A stretch of 64,000 bases of DNA, taken from positions 54,777 through 118,776 of the forward strand of contig CAKRYI010000004.1 in NCBI GenBank assembly GCA_934426825.1. Direction: 5' to 3'. Origin of the DNA: an uncultured Acetatifactor sp. (GTDB lineage: Bacteria > Bacillota > Clostridia > Lachnospirales > Lachnospiraceae). Shown here in pieces: positions 17,630 through 26,468 of the stretch (position 1 is the first letter of the stretch; each line of letters opens with the position of its first letter). Below the pieces are notes generated by a model. It was not told where the DNA came from and made no database searches. It saw only the letters and a list, made by a program, of their open reading frames with translations. Made by a program: the position numbers and the translations under genes.

Positions 17630-18613
17630 ATGAGCAATATTATTGGAAAGTCCCTGCCTAATATCCCGTGGGAGGATAAGCCGGAAGGATATACCATGCC
17701 GGTATGGCGTTACTCCGGCAATCCCATTGTGGGCAGAAACGGCAACAAAAGATCAAACAGCGTATTTAACAGTGCCGTTGTGCCCTTTGAAGGCGGATTC
17801 GCGGGAGTGTTCCGCTGTGACAGCCGCTCTATCAGTATGGATATTTTTGTCGGGAAGAGTGAGGACGGTATTCACTGGACAATCTCCGATACCCCCATTG
17901 TATTTGAAGGGGCGGACGGGGAAATCCTAAAGAGAGAGTACCGCTATGACCCTAGAGTGTGCTTTTTGGAGGACAGATATTATATCACATGGTGTAACGG
18001 CTACCACGGACCGACGATTGGTGTGGCGTATACTTATGACTTTCAGAAATTTGTCCAGTTGGAAAACGCATTTCTTCCCTGCAACCGAAACGGCGTGTTA
18101 TTCCCTGAGAAGATTAACGGCATGTATGCACTTTTGAGCCGCCCCAGCGATAACGGACATACGCCATTCGGAGATATTTTTGTAAGTTTCAGCAAGGATA
18201 TGGAATTCTGGGGAAGACACAGACATGTGATGAGCCCGATTAAGGGGGATGAATCCGCATGGCAGTGCACGAAGGTCGGTCCCGGCCCCATTCCCATCAA
18301 GACGGACGAGGGGTGGCTTCTGTTTTATCATGGCGTCATTACAACCTGTAACGGCTATGTGTACCGCATGGGCGCAGCCCTTTTGGATTTGAATGAGCCC
18401 TGGAAGGTATTGGCGCGCTCCAAGGATTATCTGCTGGCGCCCCATATGGATTACGAATGTATGGGAGACGTTCCCAACGTTGTATTCCCCTGTGCGGCAT
18501 TGTCGGACGCAGACACCGGAAGAATCACCATTTACTACGGTTGTGCGGACACTGTGACAGGCATGGCGTTTACGACAGTGGACGAAGTTTTGGCGGATAT
18601 TCGCAAGGAATAA
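17630..18613 (+). CDS. GH130 beta-1,4-mannooligosaccharide phosphorylase (short type)
   Basis: 327 residues. GH130 five-bladed propeller enzymes phosphorolyse beta-mannosides to alpha-mannose-1-phosphate. The length and the block YDPRV with the probable catalytic Asp107 fit the short GH130_2 type (manno-oligosaccharide phosphorylases, RaMP2-like). Start: ATG 17630 lies eight bases after AAGGAGG; the ATG at 17624 is too close. The protein has no signal peptide, so it is cytoplasmic. Composition is host-like, unlike the other two GH130 genes of the window. Exact substrate length preference is an inference. Confidence 0.85.
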   Translation: MSNIIGKSLPNIPWEDKPEGYTMPVWRYSGNPIVGRNGNKRSNSVFNSAVVPFEGGFAGVFRCDSRSISMDIFVGKSEDGIHWTISDTPIVFEGADGEILKREYRYDPRVCFLEDRYYITWCNGYHGPTIGVAYTYDFQKFVQLENAFLPCNRNGVLFPEKINGMYALLSRPSDNGHTPFGDIFVSFSKDMEFWGRHRHVMSPIKGDESAWQCTKVGPGPIPIKTDEGWLLFYHGVITTCNGYVYRMGAALLDLNEPWKVLARSKDYLLAPHMDYECMGDVPNVVFPCAALSDADTGRITIYYGCADTVTGMAFTTVDEVLADIRKE

Positions 18614-18714
18614 TGAAAATGGCTATGGAATTTCCCATTTTATTTTACATTTGAATCAAAATTCAACGTCATCGGATAGTTGCTTTTTCTATCGGTGTGT
18701 ATGTTTGTAGAGAA

Positions 18715-18743
18715 GTCTCCTGCTTATGCAGGGGGCTTTTTTA
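18715..18743 (+). terminator. Terminator after the manA-GH130 pair
   Basis: gtctcctgc/gcagggggc (with G-U pairs), loop ttat, followed by ttttttat. It lies in the 332-base gap 18614-18945; the remainder is AT-rich with a possible TATACT -10 box at 18889-18894 for the next gene. Confidence 0.75.
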
Positions 18744-18945
18744 TGCAAATACTTTACTTAAAAATATTAATGGATGAATCACCTTAATATTAATTTGGAG
18801 TGAGGTTAAGCGATCTAATAAGGTATTAGGACTAGAAAAATGTTTATATTTCTTAAAAATTGTTGTGTAACAAGAGAAAGAAAAAAATTATACTAAACAT
18901 ACAAAAATTAACTCAAAAACATAATATATGGAGGCGGAGTGCACA

Positions 18946-20346
18946 ATGAAAAACATGTTCAGAATTTTGCTATCGGTGATGTTGTTGGAAATTTGTTTTT
19001 TTTGTAATAAAGAATCTGCAAGTGCTGCAACCCCTGTAAATGGTAATGCATCAAATGAAGTACGACAAGTACTAAATTATCTGGAAAATATTTCCGGTAA
19101 CCAAATTATTGCAGGACAGCATGATAAGCCCTCTTATCCAACACAGACATATGATCGTGTATATCAGATTACCGGAAGTTATCCGGGAATCTGGGGAGGC
19201 GATTTTGGTTTTATGAGTGGACCGAATGATACAATATATAATCGGGAGGAATTAGTGAATCAGGCTATTATGAAATGGAATCAGGGAAGCATTCCTGCAT
19301 GGACTTGGCATATGGTTCGTCCTGATAAAGCAGAACCTAATACATGGGAAGCAGGAGTATTGTGTTATGCTATGTCAGATTATGAGTTCCAACAGATGAC
19401 AACACCGGGGACTTCATATTATCAGTGTTTTATTAGTCGTATAGATAGTGTTGTGTGGGCATTTCAGGAATTGAAAGAAGCTGGGGTACCGGTATTGTGG
19501 AGACCTTTTCATGAGATGAATGCAAATTGGTTTTGGTGGGGTGGCAACCCTACGTATTCACCAAAATTATATCAGATTATGTATGACCGATACACAAATT
19601 ACTGGGGATTAGATAATATAATTTGGGTATGGAATGTTGATCGACCCATCAATGGAGCCATTGAACAGTATTACCCGGGTTCGCAATATGTAGATGTACT
19701 GAGCATGGATATATATAATAATGATTATAAGTATGAATATTATCAAGCAATGCTGAATCTTGCAAATGGTAAGCCTATTGCATTGGGAGAGGTGGGGGAG
19801 CTTCCGGCGGTAAGTATTTTGTGGCAACAACCGAAATGGGCGTATTTTATGTGTTGGACAGAGCACTTGGAAGGGAATAATTCCCTCTCTTTCATAAATG
19901 ATATTTATTGGCAGGATAAGGTGATTACACGAGGAGAAATATCGCTGGATAATGTAGGAATGATTGGAGAAAATATAGCTTACCGTAAACCGGTAGAAGT
20001 ATCATCGGAAGAATCTTCGGAGTATAGTGGTTCCAAAGCCGTGGATGCAGACGGAACTACAAGATGGGCATCGGCATTTGCAGACGAACAATATATTATT
20101 GTGGATTTGGAAGAGACAAAGAATATAAGCGGAGTAAAACTGTCATGGGAAGCAGCTTATGCGAGTCAGTATCAGATTCAGGTATCGAATGATTACGATA
20201 ATTGGACTACGGTGTATTCCAACTATGATGCTGTAGGAGGAACCCAGTATATAAATGTAAATGCTGCGGCACGCTATGTAAAAGTATATTGTATCAGAAG
20301 GGCTACACAATATGGATTTTCTTTGTATGAGTTTGAAATATATTGA
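18946..20346 (+). CDS. Secreted GH26 endo-beta-mannanase with F5/8C (CBM32-like) domain
   Basis: 466 residues. Signal peptide 1-27 (cleavage probably after SASA, no lipobox). GH26 domain about 35-335: GQHDKPSY, YPGIWGGDFGFM, acid/base Glu190 in WRPFHEMN, and probable nucleophile Glu282 in ALGEVGE. A discoidin-like F5/8C domain (about 343-466: NIAYRKPVEVSSEE ... YVKVYCIRR) would bind carbohydrate. The ATG at 18946 follows GGAGGCGG; the upstream in-frame ATG overlaps that site. Released enzyme, in contrast to the membrane-bound GH26 at 27706. Its own terminator follows, so it may be expressed alone. Confidence 0.9.
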   Translation: MKNMFRILLSVMLLEICFFCNKESASAATPVNGNASNEVRQVLNYLENISGNQIIAGQHDKPSYPTQTYDRVYQITGSYPGIWGGDFGFMSGPNDTIYNREELVNQAIMKWNQGSIPAWTWHMVRPDKAEPNTWEAGVLCYAMSDYEFQQMTTPGTSYYQCFISRIDSVVWAFQELKEAGVPVLWRPFHEMNANWFWWGGNPTYSPKLYQIMYDRYTNYWGLDNIIWVWNVDRPINGAIEQYYPGSQYVDVLSMDIYNNDYKYEYYQAMLNLANGKPIALGEVGELPAVSILWQQPKWAYFMCWTEHLEGNNSLSFINDIYWQDKVITRGEISLDNVGMIGENIAYRKPVEVSSEESSEYSGSKAVDADGTTRWASAFADEQYIIVDLEETKNISGVKLSWEAAYASQYQIQVSNDYDNWTTVYSNYDAVGGTQYINVNAAARYVKVYCIRRATQYGFSLYEFEIY

Positions 20347-20353
20347 TGAGTAA

Positions 20354-20399
20354 AAAAGTTACTGCTTGGCGGCTGGAAAACGCAAAGCAGTAACTTTAT
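20354..20399 (+). terminator. Terminator after the secreted GH26 gene
   Basis: aaagttactgctt pairs with aagcagtaacttt (13 bp); the tail tatatata is only moderately T-rich. Confidence 0.65.
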
Positions 20400-20403
20400 A
20401 TAT

Positions 20404-20472
20404 ATTGAAGAAATACAGGCGGAAGATCAAAAACAGGTATTAGAAAATCTAAAAAAATGTATAGAAAAATAA
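20404..20472 (+). pseudogene. Possible remnant of a coding region (22 codons to a stop)
   Basis: In frame before a TAA the sequence reads IEEIQAEDQKQVLENLKKC and a few more residues, a charged amphipathic helix like C-termini of some small DNA-binding or antitoxin proteins. No start or upstream coding sequence exists because the terminator hairpin precedes it. It could be chance AT-rich sequence. Confidence 0.2.
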
Positions 20473-20544
20473 ATTTGTACAATGGAAGTAAATCGTTGGA
20501 AAAATTATAATAAACACAAATATAAAATGGTGAGGAATGAATCT

Positions 20545-21717
20545 ATGTTATCAGTGGAAATGATGCAGCATTGTCGGGAGATAATTCTGCCATACTGGAT
20601 GAATCTTAAAGATGAGAAGTATGGCGGTTATTATGGAATGGTTGACTTTGAACTACAGATAGATAAGAAGGCAGAAAAGGGGGTTATCCTTAACAGTAGG
20701 ATACTTTGGTTTTTTGCAAATGCTTATCTGCTTACAAAAGATGAAAAAATAAAATTGCATATGGAGCATGCATACAGATTCCTAAAAGAAAAATGTGTGG
20801 ACAGGGAGTATGGTGGCGTGTTTTGGATGTTGAATTATGACGGAAGCACCAAAGAAACCATGAAGCATACGTACAATCAGGCATTTGCCATATATGCGTT
20901 GTCTGCATATTATGAGGCAACTAATAATTCGGAAGCATTAAATTTGGCATTAGACCTGTTCTCTCACATTGAAGAAAAATGTGTGGATGCATATGGTTAT
21001 AAAGAGGCATTCGACAGACAATGGCAGTTAATCAATAATGAAAAATTATCTGAAAACGGAGTGAATGCTTCTAAGACAATGAATACGTTGCTTCATCTTT
21101 TGGAGGCATATACAGAACTGTATAAAGTATCGGGAAACCTTAGGGTTAAAGAACGATTAATTTATATTTTGGATTTGTTTAAGCAAAAAGTATATAATTC
21201 CAAGGAAAAAAGGCTGGAAGTTTTTTTTGATGAAAAGATGAATAGCATTGCTGATTTACATTCATATGGTCACGACATAGAAGCAACGTGGTTATTGGAT
21301 AGGGCAGCCGATATATTAGGAGTTGATGATATAAAACGGTGGGTAAATCAAATGACGGCTGTTTTGAACGAAGAAATATATAAGAAGGCTTTGGTCGGGC
21401 AGTCGGTTAATAATGAGATGTTTAATGGTGTAGTGAATGAGACTAAAGTGTGGTGGGTACAGGCAGAATCTGTCGTTGGATTCTATAATGCGTTTCAGCA
21501 TAGCGGTAATCATACATACTATGTGGCGGCGGAACAGGTGTGGAACTATATTAAAGAATTTTTTGTAGACACCAGAGAGGGTGGAGAGTGGTTCTGGGAT
21601 TTAACGAAGGAAGGAATTCCAAAAAGTAAAAAGCCAATTACGGAACCATGGAAATGTCCTTATCACAACGGAAGAATGTGTTTTGAGATATATAGGAGGG
21701 AATCAAATGTTCAATGA
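20545..21717 (+). CDS. Mannobiose (cellobiose) 2-epimerase, AGE family
   Basis: 390 residues. N-acylglucosamine 2-epimerase family (alpha6/alpha6 barrel) with the cellobiose 2-epimerase features NSRILWFFANAY, GGVFWMLN, SYGHDIEATWLL and PWKCPYHNGRM, which carry the catalytic histidines. The enzyme would convert beta-1,4-mannobiose to 4-O-beta-mannosyl-glucose. It overlaps the next gene by 11 bases, whose product phosphorolyses exactly that disaccharide; this coupling is the best support for the substrate. I chose ATG 20545 (gtgagga eight bases upstream); longer in-frame starts at 20482 and 20527 exist but add no family sequence. Confidence 0.88.
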   Translation: MLSVEMMQHCREIILPYWMNLKDEKYGGYYGMVDFELQIDKKAEKGVILNSRILWFFANAYLLTKDEKIKLHMEHAYRFLKEKCVDREYGGVFWMLNYDGSTKETMKHTYNQAFAIYALSAYYEATNNSEALNLALDLFSHIEEKCVDAYGYKEAFDRQWQLINNEKLSENGVNASKTMNTLLHLLEAYTELYKVSGNLRVKERLIYILDLFKQKVYNSKEKRLEVFFDEKMNSIADLHSYGHDIEATWLLDRAADILGVDDIKRWVNQMTAVLNEEIYKKALVGQSVNNEMFNGVVNETKVWWVQAESVVGFYNAFQHSGNHTYYVAAEQVWNYIKEFFVDTREGGEWFWDLTKEGIPKSKKPITEPWKCPYHNGRMCFEIYRRESNVQ

Positions 21718-22888
21718 AAAAAAGAATAAGGTAATAGCTGAATATGAGAAAGTTTTAAGTGAAAAAAACACGATTGATCAATCATTCTACAATGGCGTGT
21801 ACGAACGTTGGAACAATCCGGTGTTGACGAGAAAACATATCCCCTATTTTTGGAAGTATGATATGAATCCGGACACTAATCCATATTTTATGGAACGCTT
21901 AGGAGTAAATGCGGTATTCAATGCCGGTTCCATATATCTGAATGGCAAATATTATCTGATTGCACGTGTAGAAGGAAACGACCGGAAGTCTTTTTTTGCG
22001 GTGGCAGAAAGTGATAACGGAGTGGATAATTTCCGGTTTTGGGATTATCCGCTTTTACTGCCTGATACGGTAAAAGAAGAGACCAATGTATATGATATGC
22101 GACTGACACAGCACGAAGATGGATATATATATGGGGTATTCTGTTCGGAAAGCAAAGATACAGGCAACCCTTCTTTGTCTGCTGCAAATGCAGCAGCAGG
22201 TATTGTACGCACAAAGGATTTGAAAGTATGGGAACGGCTGGATAATCTGCAAACAAAATCGGCTCAGCAGCGAAATGTTGTATTGCATCCGGAATTTATA
22301 GATGGTAAATATGCTTTTTATACACGCCCGCAGGACGACTTTATTAATACTGGTTCCGGTGGGGGAATAGGATTTGCGCTTTGCGATGATATTGAACATG
22401 CAGTGATTGAGGATGAACAGATTATCAGTCGAAGAAAGTATCATACAATAACGGAAGAAAAGAATGGAGAAGGAACAGTTCCCATCAAAACGGATAAGGG
22501 ATGGATACATATTGCGCATGGTGTACGTAATACGGCAGCAGGACTTCGCTATGTTTTGTATGTGTATATGACGGAGCTTGAAAAACCGTGGAAATTGATA
22601 GCAGAACCCTCCGGATATTTTATTGCACCTCTTGGAAAAGAACGAGTAGGAGATGTATCAAATGTTGTGTTTTCTAACGGATGTGTTGTAAACGAAGCAG
22701 GCGAGGTGTTTATTTATTATGCATCGGATGATACCCGATTACATGTAGCAACGACGACGGTAGAACGATTGGTGGATTACACATTGAATACACCGCCGGA
22801 TCCGCTTCGCAGTGTGGATTGTGTAAAACAGAGGTATAGCTTTATAAGCAAAAATATACAATATATGGAGGAAAGTGCGATTCGGTAA
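21707..22888 (+). CDS. mgp: 4-O-beta-D-mannosyl-D-glucose phosphorylase (GH130_1 type)
   Basis: 393 residues. Matches the mannosylglucose phosphorylase type in length and in the blocks RYPVLT-like RWNNPVLTRKHIP, FWKYDMNPDTNP, NAGSIYLNGKYYLIARVEG, and VYDMRLTQHEDG with probable catalytic Asp130. Reaction: mannosyl-glucose plus phosphate gives mannose-1-phosphate and glucose. No signal peptide, so cytoplasmic. The ATG at 21707 follows ggaggg and lies inside the end of the epimerase gene. Function is inferred by family resemblance from memory and by the epimerase neighbour. Confidence 0.88.
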   Translation: MFNEKKNKVIAEYEKVLSEKNTIDQSFYNGVYERWNNPVLTRKHIPYFWKYDMNPDTNPYFMERLGVNAVFNAGSIYLNGKYYLIARVEGNDRKSFFAVAESDNGVDNFRFWDYPLLLPDTVKEETNVYDMRLTQHEDGYIYGVFCSESKDTGNPSLSAANAAAGIVRTKDLKVWERLDNLQTKSAQQRNVVLHPEFIDGKYAFYTRPQDDFINTGSGGGIGFALCDDIEHAVIEDEQIISRRKYHTITEEKNGEGTVPIKTDKGWIHIAHGVRNTAAGLRYVLYVYMTELEKPWKLIAEPSGYFIAPLGKERVGDVSNVVFSNGCVVNEAGEVFIYYASDDTRLHVATTTVERLVDYTLNTPPDPLRSVDCVKQRYSFISKNIQYMEESAIR

Positions 22889-22911
22889 AATTGGTTTGAG
22901 AGGTCGTTCTG

Positions 22912-22941
22912 TTGACTTGCAGGGAAGGAATATAGTAAAAT
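22912..22941 (+). promoter_or_regulatory. Probable sigma-A promoter for the two-component system
   Basis: TTGACT (22912-22917), 18-base spacer, TAAAAT (22936-22941). The start near 22948 leaves a short leader with the aggggggaca ribosome site. Confidence 0.5.
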
Positions 22942-22964
22942 TAAGCGTATAATAGGGGGGACAA

Positions 22965-24803
22965 ATGAAAAATATATGGATAAAATTCAATGACTTGCCA
23001 ATTTTTTTCAGACTATTATGCGTTATTGTGATTGCAACGGGTATTTTATGTTTTTTTTCGGTATCTAACTATATTTATATATCGGAAGAAAAGATGGTAA
23101 ATATCAAGGAAACGGTGCAACGCTCCGGAAGGGAGACTGCAGTTCGCATTAATGAGTATATGTCTGATATTTCTAATATATCTAAAATTCCTCTTACATA
23201 CCGGATGGAGGATGAAAGCTATATTAATGCTTTGAAGGACTACAATGATTGCAATTGCCTGACACTTGAATTCCAAAGAATGAATGAGCGGATGTTTGAA
23301 GAAATCATGGCATATAAAACAGATATTAATACATGTTTTATATTTAATAAAAACGGATGTGGTGATTATAAGGTTAAAAATGCAATATATAGTGTTATGA
23401 ATCCTACAGAGGAGGCATGGTTTCAGGAGTGCTATGAAAAACATGGTAAGCCGGTTGTGGTTGATACCTATGAAATGCCCTGTGTTGCAGACAGCGCCAA
23501 TATACCTCTGTGGGTATTTGGTGTTGCCAGAGGCATACTGAAAATTGAGACAAATGAAGTGGTTGGAGTGTTATTAATTACAACCGAGATTGATTATATC
23601 CGAAATATTGTTACTGATAACAGAGTGTCAGAAAATCAACGTGTGATTATCGTTGATGGCACACATACTATATATGATACCAATGAGGAGTACATAGGAC
23701 AGCAGGCAGATGATAAGATATCAGGCATTGAATCAAAAGAAAGCGGCGAGGTTAATGAGATTATATTGCAGGATGGCGAACATATGCTGGCATTTTCTAC
23801 TGTGTCGGATGTGACGGGATGGCGAATTATCAGTCTTGTACCGAAGGATGAGGTATTAGGAGAGCTGAAAGTTACACAACAACGTATTATTGTTCAGACA
23901 ATTTTGGGAATAGGAATTATGCTGGTTTTGCTATTTCTAATAATAGCAAGAATCAGTAAATCTATAGGCAAACTGGAAGCTGTCATGAAATTGGCAGAAC
24001 AGGGAAATTTTGAACAGCATGTCAAGGTGGAAAGTAAAGATGAGATTGGAAATCTTACAGGCATGTTCAATTCAATGATAGAGCGTATTAATAATCTGAT
24101 TAATGAAGTGTACAAACAAAAAATATATCACTCAGAGATGGAACTGCAGATGCTGCAGGCTCAGATTAATCCCCATTTTCTTTATAATGCATTAGAGTCA
24201 ATAAGTATGCTGGCGGTTATGAACGATGATGATCAGACATCGGAAATGGCTGCTAATCTTGGACATATTATGAGATATGGAATCAGCAATTATAATGTAG
24301 AGGTTACTTTGTATGAGGAGATTTTTAACCTCAAAAAATATATTGCCTTTCAGGAGATGCGATTTAAATCTATATACACCATTTCTATTGATATAAGTCC
24401 GGAACTATACAGTATAAAAATGATAAAAATGATTATCCAGCCTATTTTGGAAAATGCAATTTATCATGGAATGAAAGATACTGTATGCGATGGGAAAATT
24501 ACTATTTCAGCAGGTATAAAATCAAAGAATGTATTGGAGTTTGTGGTGGCTGATAACGGAGGTGGGATGACAGCCGAAGAAGTTCTGGATTTAAACGATT
24601 ATATTCAGGGAAATAATCACAAATACAAAAGCATAGGACTTAGAAATGTAAACAGGCGCATTAAACTACAGTATGGTGAAAATTATGGGCTTACCGTTGA
24701 AAGTTGTAAAGGGCAGGGCACTACAGTATATGCAACAATTTACATTGACAGTCATTTGACATTTACAGAAGGGGAGGGAAAAGATGCAGATATTACTGGT
24801 TGA
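22965..24803 (+). CDS. Sensor histidine kinase, YesM type
   Basis: 612 residues. Membrane segments about 13-33 and 309-332 flank a large extracellular dCACHE-like sensor (about 35-305); a HAMP domain follows (about 330-385), then a His_kinase domain with phospho-acceptor His404 in INPHFLYN and an ATPase domain (about 470-600; N box LENAIYHGM, G box DNGGGM). This architecture pairs with AraC-type regulators of polysaccharide genes, such as the one encoded directly downstream with a 20-base overlap. It presumably senses manno-oligosaccharides or another extracellular cue; the ligand is not shown. Confidence 0.92.
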   Translation: MKNIWIKFNDLPIFFRLLCVIVIATGILCFFSVSNYIYISEEKMVNIKETVQRSGRETAVRINEYMSDISNISKIPLTYRMEDESYINALKDYNDCNCLTLEFQRMNERMFEEIMAYKTDINTCFIFNKNGCGDYKVKNAIYSVMNPTEEAWFQECYEKHGKPVVVDTYEMPCVADSANIPLWVFGVARGILKIETNEVVGVLLITTEIDYIRNIVTDNRVSENQRVIIVDGTHTIYDTNEEYIGQQADDKISGIESKESGEVNEIILQDGEHMLAFSTVSDVTGWRIISLVPKDEVLGELKVTQQRIIVQTILGIGIMLVLLFLIIARISKSIGKLEAVMKLAEQGNFEQHVKVESKDEIGNLTGMFNSMIERINNLINEVYKQKIYHSEMELQMLQAQINPHFLYNALESISMLAVMNDDDQTSEMAANLGHIMRYGISNYNVEVTLYEEIFNLKKYIAFQEMRFKSIYTISIDISPELYSIKMIKMIIQPILENAIYHGMKDTVCDGKITISAGIKSKNVLEFVVADNGGGMTAEEVLDLNDYIQGNNHKYKSIGLRNVNRRIKLQYGENYGLTVESCKGQGTTVYATIYIDSHLTFTEGEGKDADITG

Positions 24804-26331
24804 TGATGACGAAATCATACGAACGGGAATGCGGAAAATGATTAGCAAAGACATGGGAGAAGTCTGTGCTATAGAGGAATTCGCTAACGGATTAGAGGCA
24901 CTAAATTATGTTAGAAATAATCCGAAAGTTGATCTTATCATTACAGACATCCGTATGCCTTTAATGGATGGTTTTCAGTTGATTGAAGAAGTAACAAAAG
25001 TAGAAAAACATATAAAGTTTATTGTTTTGAGCGGCTTTGATGAATTTAATTATGTAAGGAAGGCGTTTCGAGAGGGTGTTGTTGACTATTTTTTAAAACC
25101 GATAAACAGACAGGAACTTATTTCGCACATACAGAAAATTCAAAAGGAAATTAACAATAAAAACAATGAGAAGGAATATGAAAAACGGCACAAAGAAACC
25201 TTACTCTCTGCCGTATTGAAAAATGCAGTTAAAGGGGAAGAGCCTGCACTTGAACAATTGAAGGAATATATGAATCTTACAGATTCTGCATCCTATATGA
25301 TTACGATTATGCAGGTGGGACTGTATTACAAAAACTGTGCCGGAAAGAGAGACTTATCAGGACACGTATCTACCATGAAAATGTTATATGAAAAAAACAT
25401 GGGAGAACTGAATTGTCAAAATATTTTATTTGTTGAGGAAAATACTATCTGTAGCATTATTCTTTTGGGGAAGGGAGATTCAGGAGAAAAGGTATCCCGA
25501 TATTTCCATGAACTATTAGATGACTCAAGGGAGTCTTTTTTGCTATGCGTGGGGATTAGCAATACCTATTCTGCCGTAGAGGAACTATGCGCAGCATATA
25601 AAGAGGCTCAGGAAGCTGTGTCCTTTAAATTTTACATGGGTAATAATAAAGTACTGCTATATAAGGACATCGTTGGAAAAAGCATTGATTTTGAATATGA
25701 TATAAAGACATTGACGGATTCACTGATTCTGGAAATAGAATTATTGGATTATCCCAAAGTAAGAGAGCGGATTTGTAAGTTTTTTCTGGATGTGAGTTTT
25801 ATGAAGCCGGACAAAATAAGGCTTTATATTAAGAATATGATATACATTCTTGTTTTGCAAATAAAGGGATTTGAAAAGGCGCTTGGCTACAGTGGCACGG
25901 ATTATAACTGGTTCATAGATAATATTGGAACATATAATGAAATGAAAGAATATATTCTTTTGCTAATGAAGAATTGTATTCAATATATGAGTTCGGAGAA
26001 GGAAAAGAAGCAAACTCACAGAATAGAGATGTCAAAGACTTATTTGGCGGAGCATTATATGGAAACCATATGCTTAAATGATGTAGCCGCACATGTAGAG
26101 TTGAATCCATCCTATTTTTCTAATTTATTCAAAGCAGAGATGGGAATGAATTTTTCAGAATATTTGATGAAAATCAGAATGGAGAAGGCAATGCAGCTGT
26201 TAAGAAATCCTAAAATAAGGATTTATGAAATAGGGAGCATGGTCGGATATGAGGATGCGGTGTCCTTTGGAAGAGCATTTAAGAAATTTGTCGGGATGTC
26301 GCCGAAAGAATATAGAAATACGGTGTATTGA
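24784..26331 (+). CDS. Response regulator with AraC-type DNA-binding domain (YesN type)
   Basis: 515 residues. Receiver domain 1-125 with acidic triplet D7-D9, phospho-acceptor Asp55 in IITDIRMP and a conserved lysine in FLKPI; a middle region of unknown fold (about 135-400); two AraC helix-turn-helix motifs at about 410-515 (LNDVAAHVELNPSYFSNLFK and IYEIGSMVGYEDAVSFGR). Partner of the kinase upstream, with which it is translationally coupled. Probable activator of the mannan genes; target sites could not be defined by eye. Confidence 0.92.
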   Translation: MQILLVDDDEIIRTGMRKMISKDMGEVCAIEEFANGLEALNYVRNNPKVDLIITDIRMPLMDGFQLIEEVTKVEKHIKFIVLSGFDEFNYVRKAFREGVVDYFLKPINRQELISHIQKIQKEINNKNNEKEYEKRHKETLLSAVLKNAVKGEEPALEQLKEYMNLTDSASYMITIMQVGLYYKNCAGKRDLSGHVSTMKMLYEKNMGELNCQNILFVEENTICSIILLGKGDSGEKVSRYFHELLDDSRESFLLCVGISNTYSAVEELCAAYKEAQEAVSFKFYMGNNKVLLYKDIVGKSIDFEYDIKTLTDSLILEIELLDYPKVRERICKFFLDVSFMKPDKIRLYIKNMIYILVLQIKGFEKALGYSGTDYNWFIDNIGTYNEMKEYILLLMKNCIQYMSSEKEKKQTHRIEMSKTYLAEHYMETICLNDVAAHVELNPSYFSNLFKAEMGMNFSEYLMKIRMEKAMQLLRNPKIRIYEIGSMVGYEDAVSFGRAFKKFVGMSPKEYRNTVY

Positions 26332-26337
26332 TGAAAG

Positions 26338-26361
26338 GAGCTGCCGGGGCAGCTCTTTTTT
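26338..26361 (+). terminator. Terminator after the response regulator
   Basis: gagctgc/gcagctc with a cggg loop and a run of six T. Confidence 0.88.
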
Positions 26362-26468
26362 AATGAAAAAATGTATATAAATATAAATCAGTGTAGTTTT
26401 TTGGAAAAAAAATAATTGCTAAAATAAAAATCAGAAGAAAATAACAATTAATATAAAGGGGGAAAATT

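Noticed and set aside
18889..18894. Promoter for the secreted GH26 with a -35 element
   Set aside because: A TATACT -10 is present, but no acceptable -35 box at 16-18 bases; left as a remark only.
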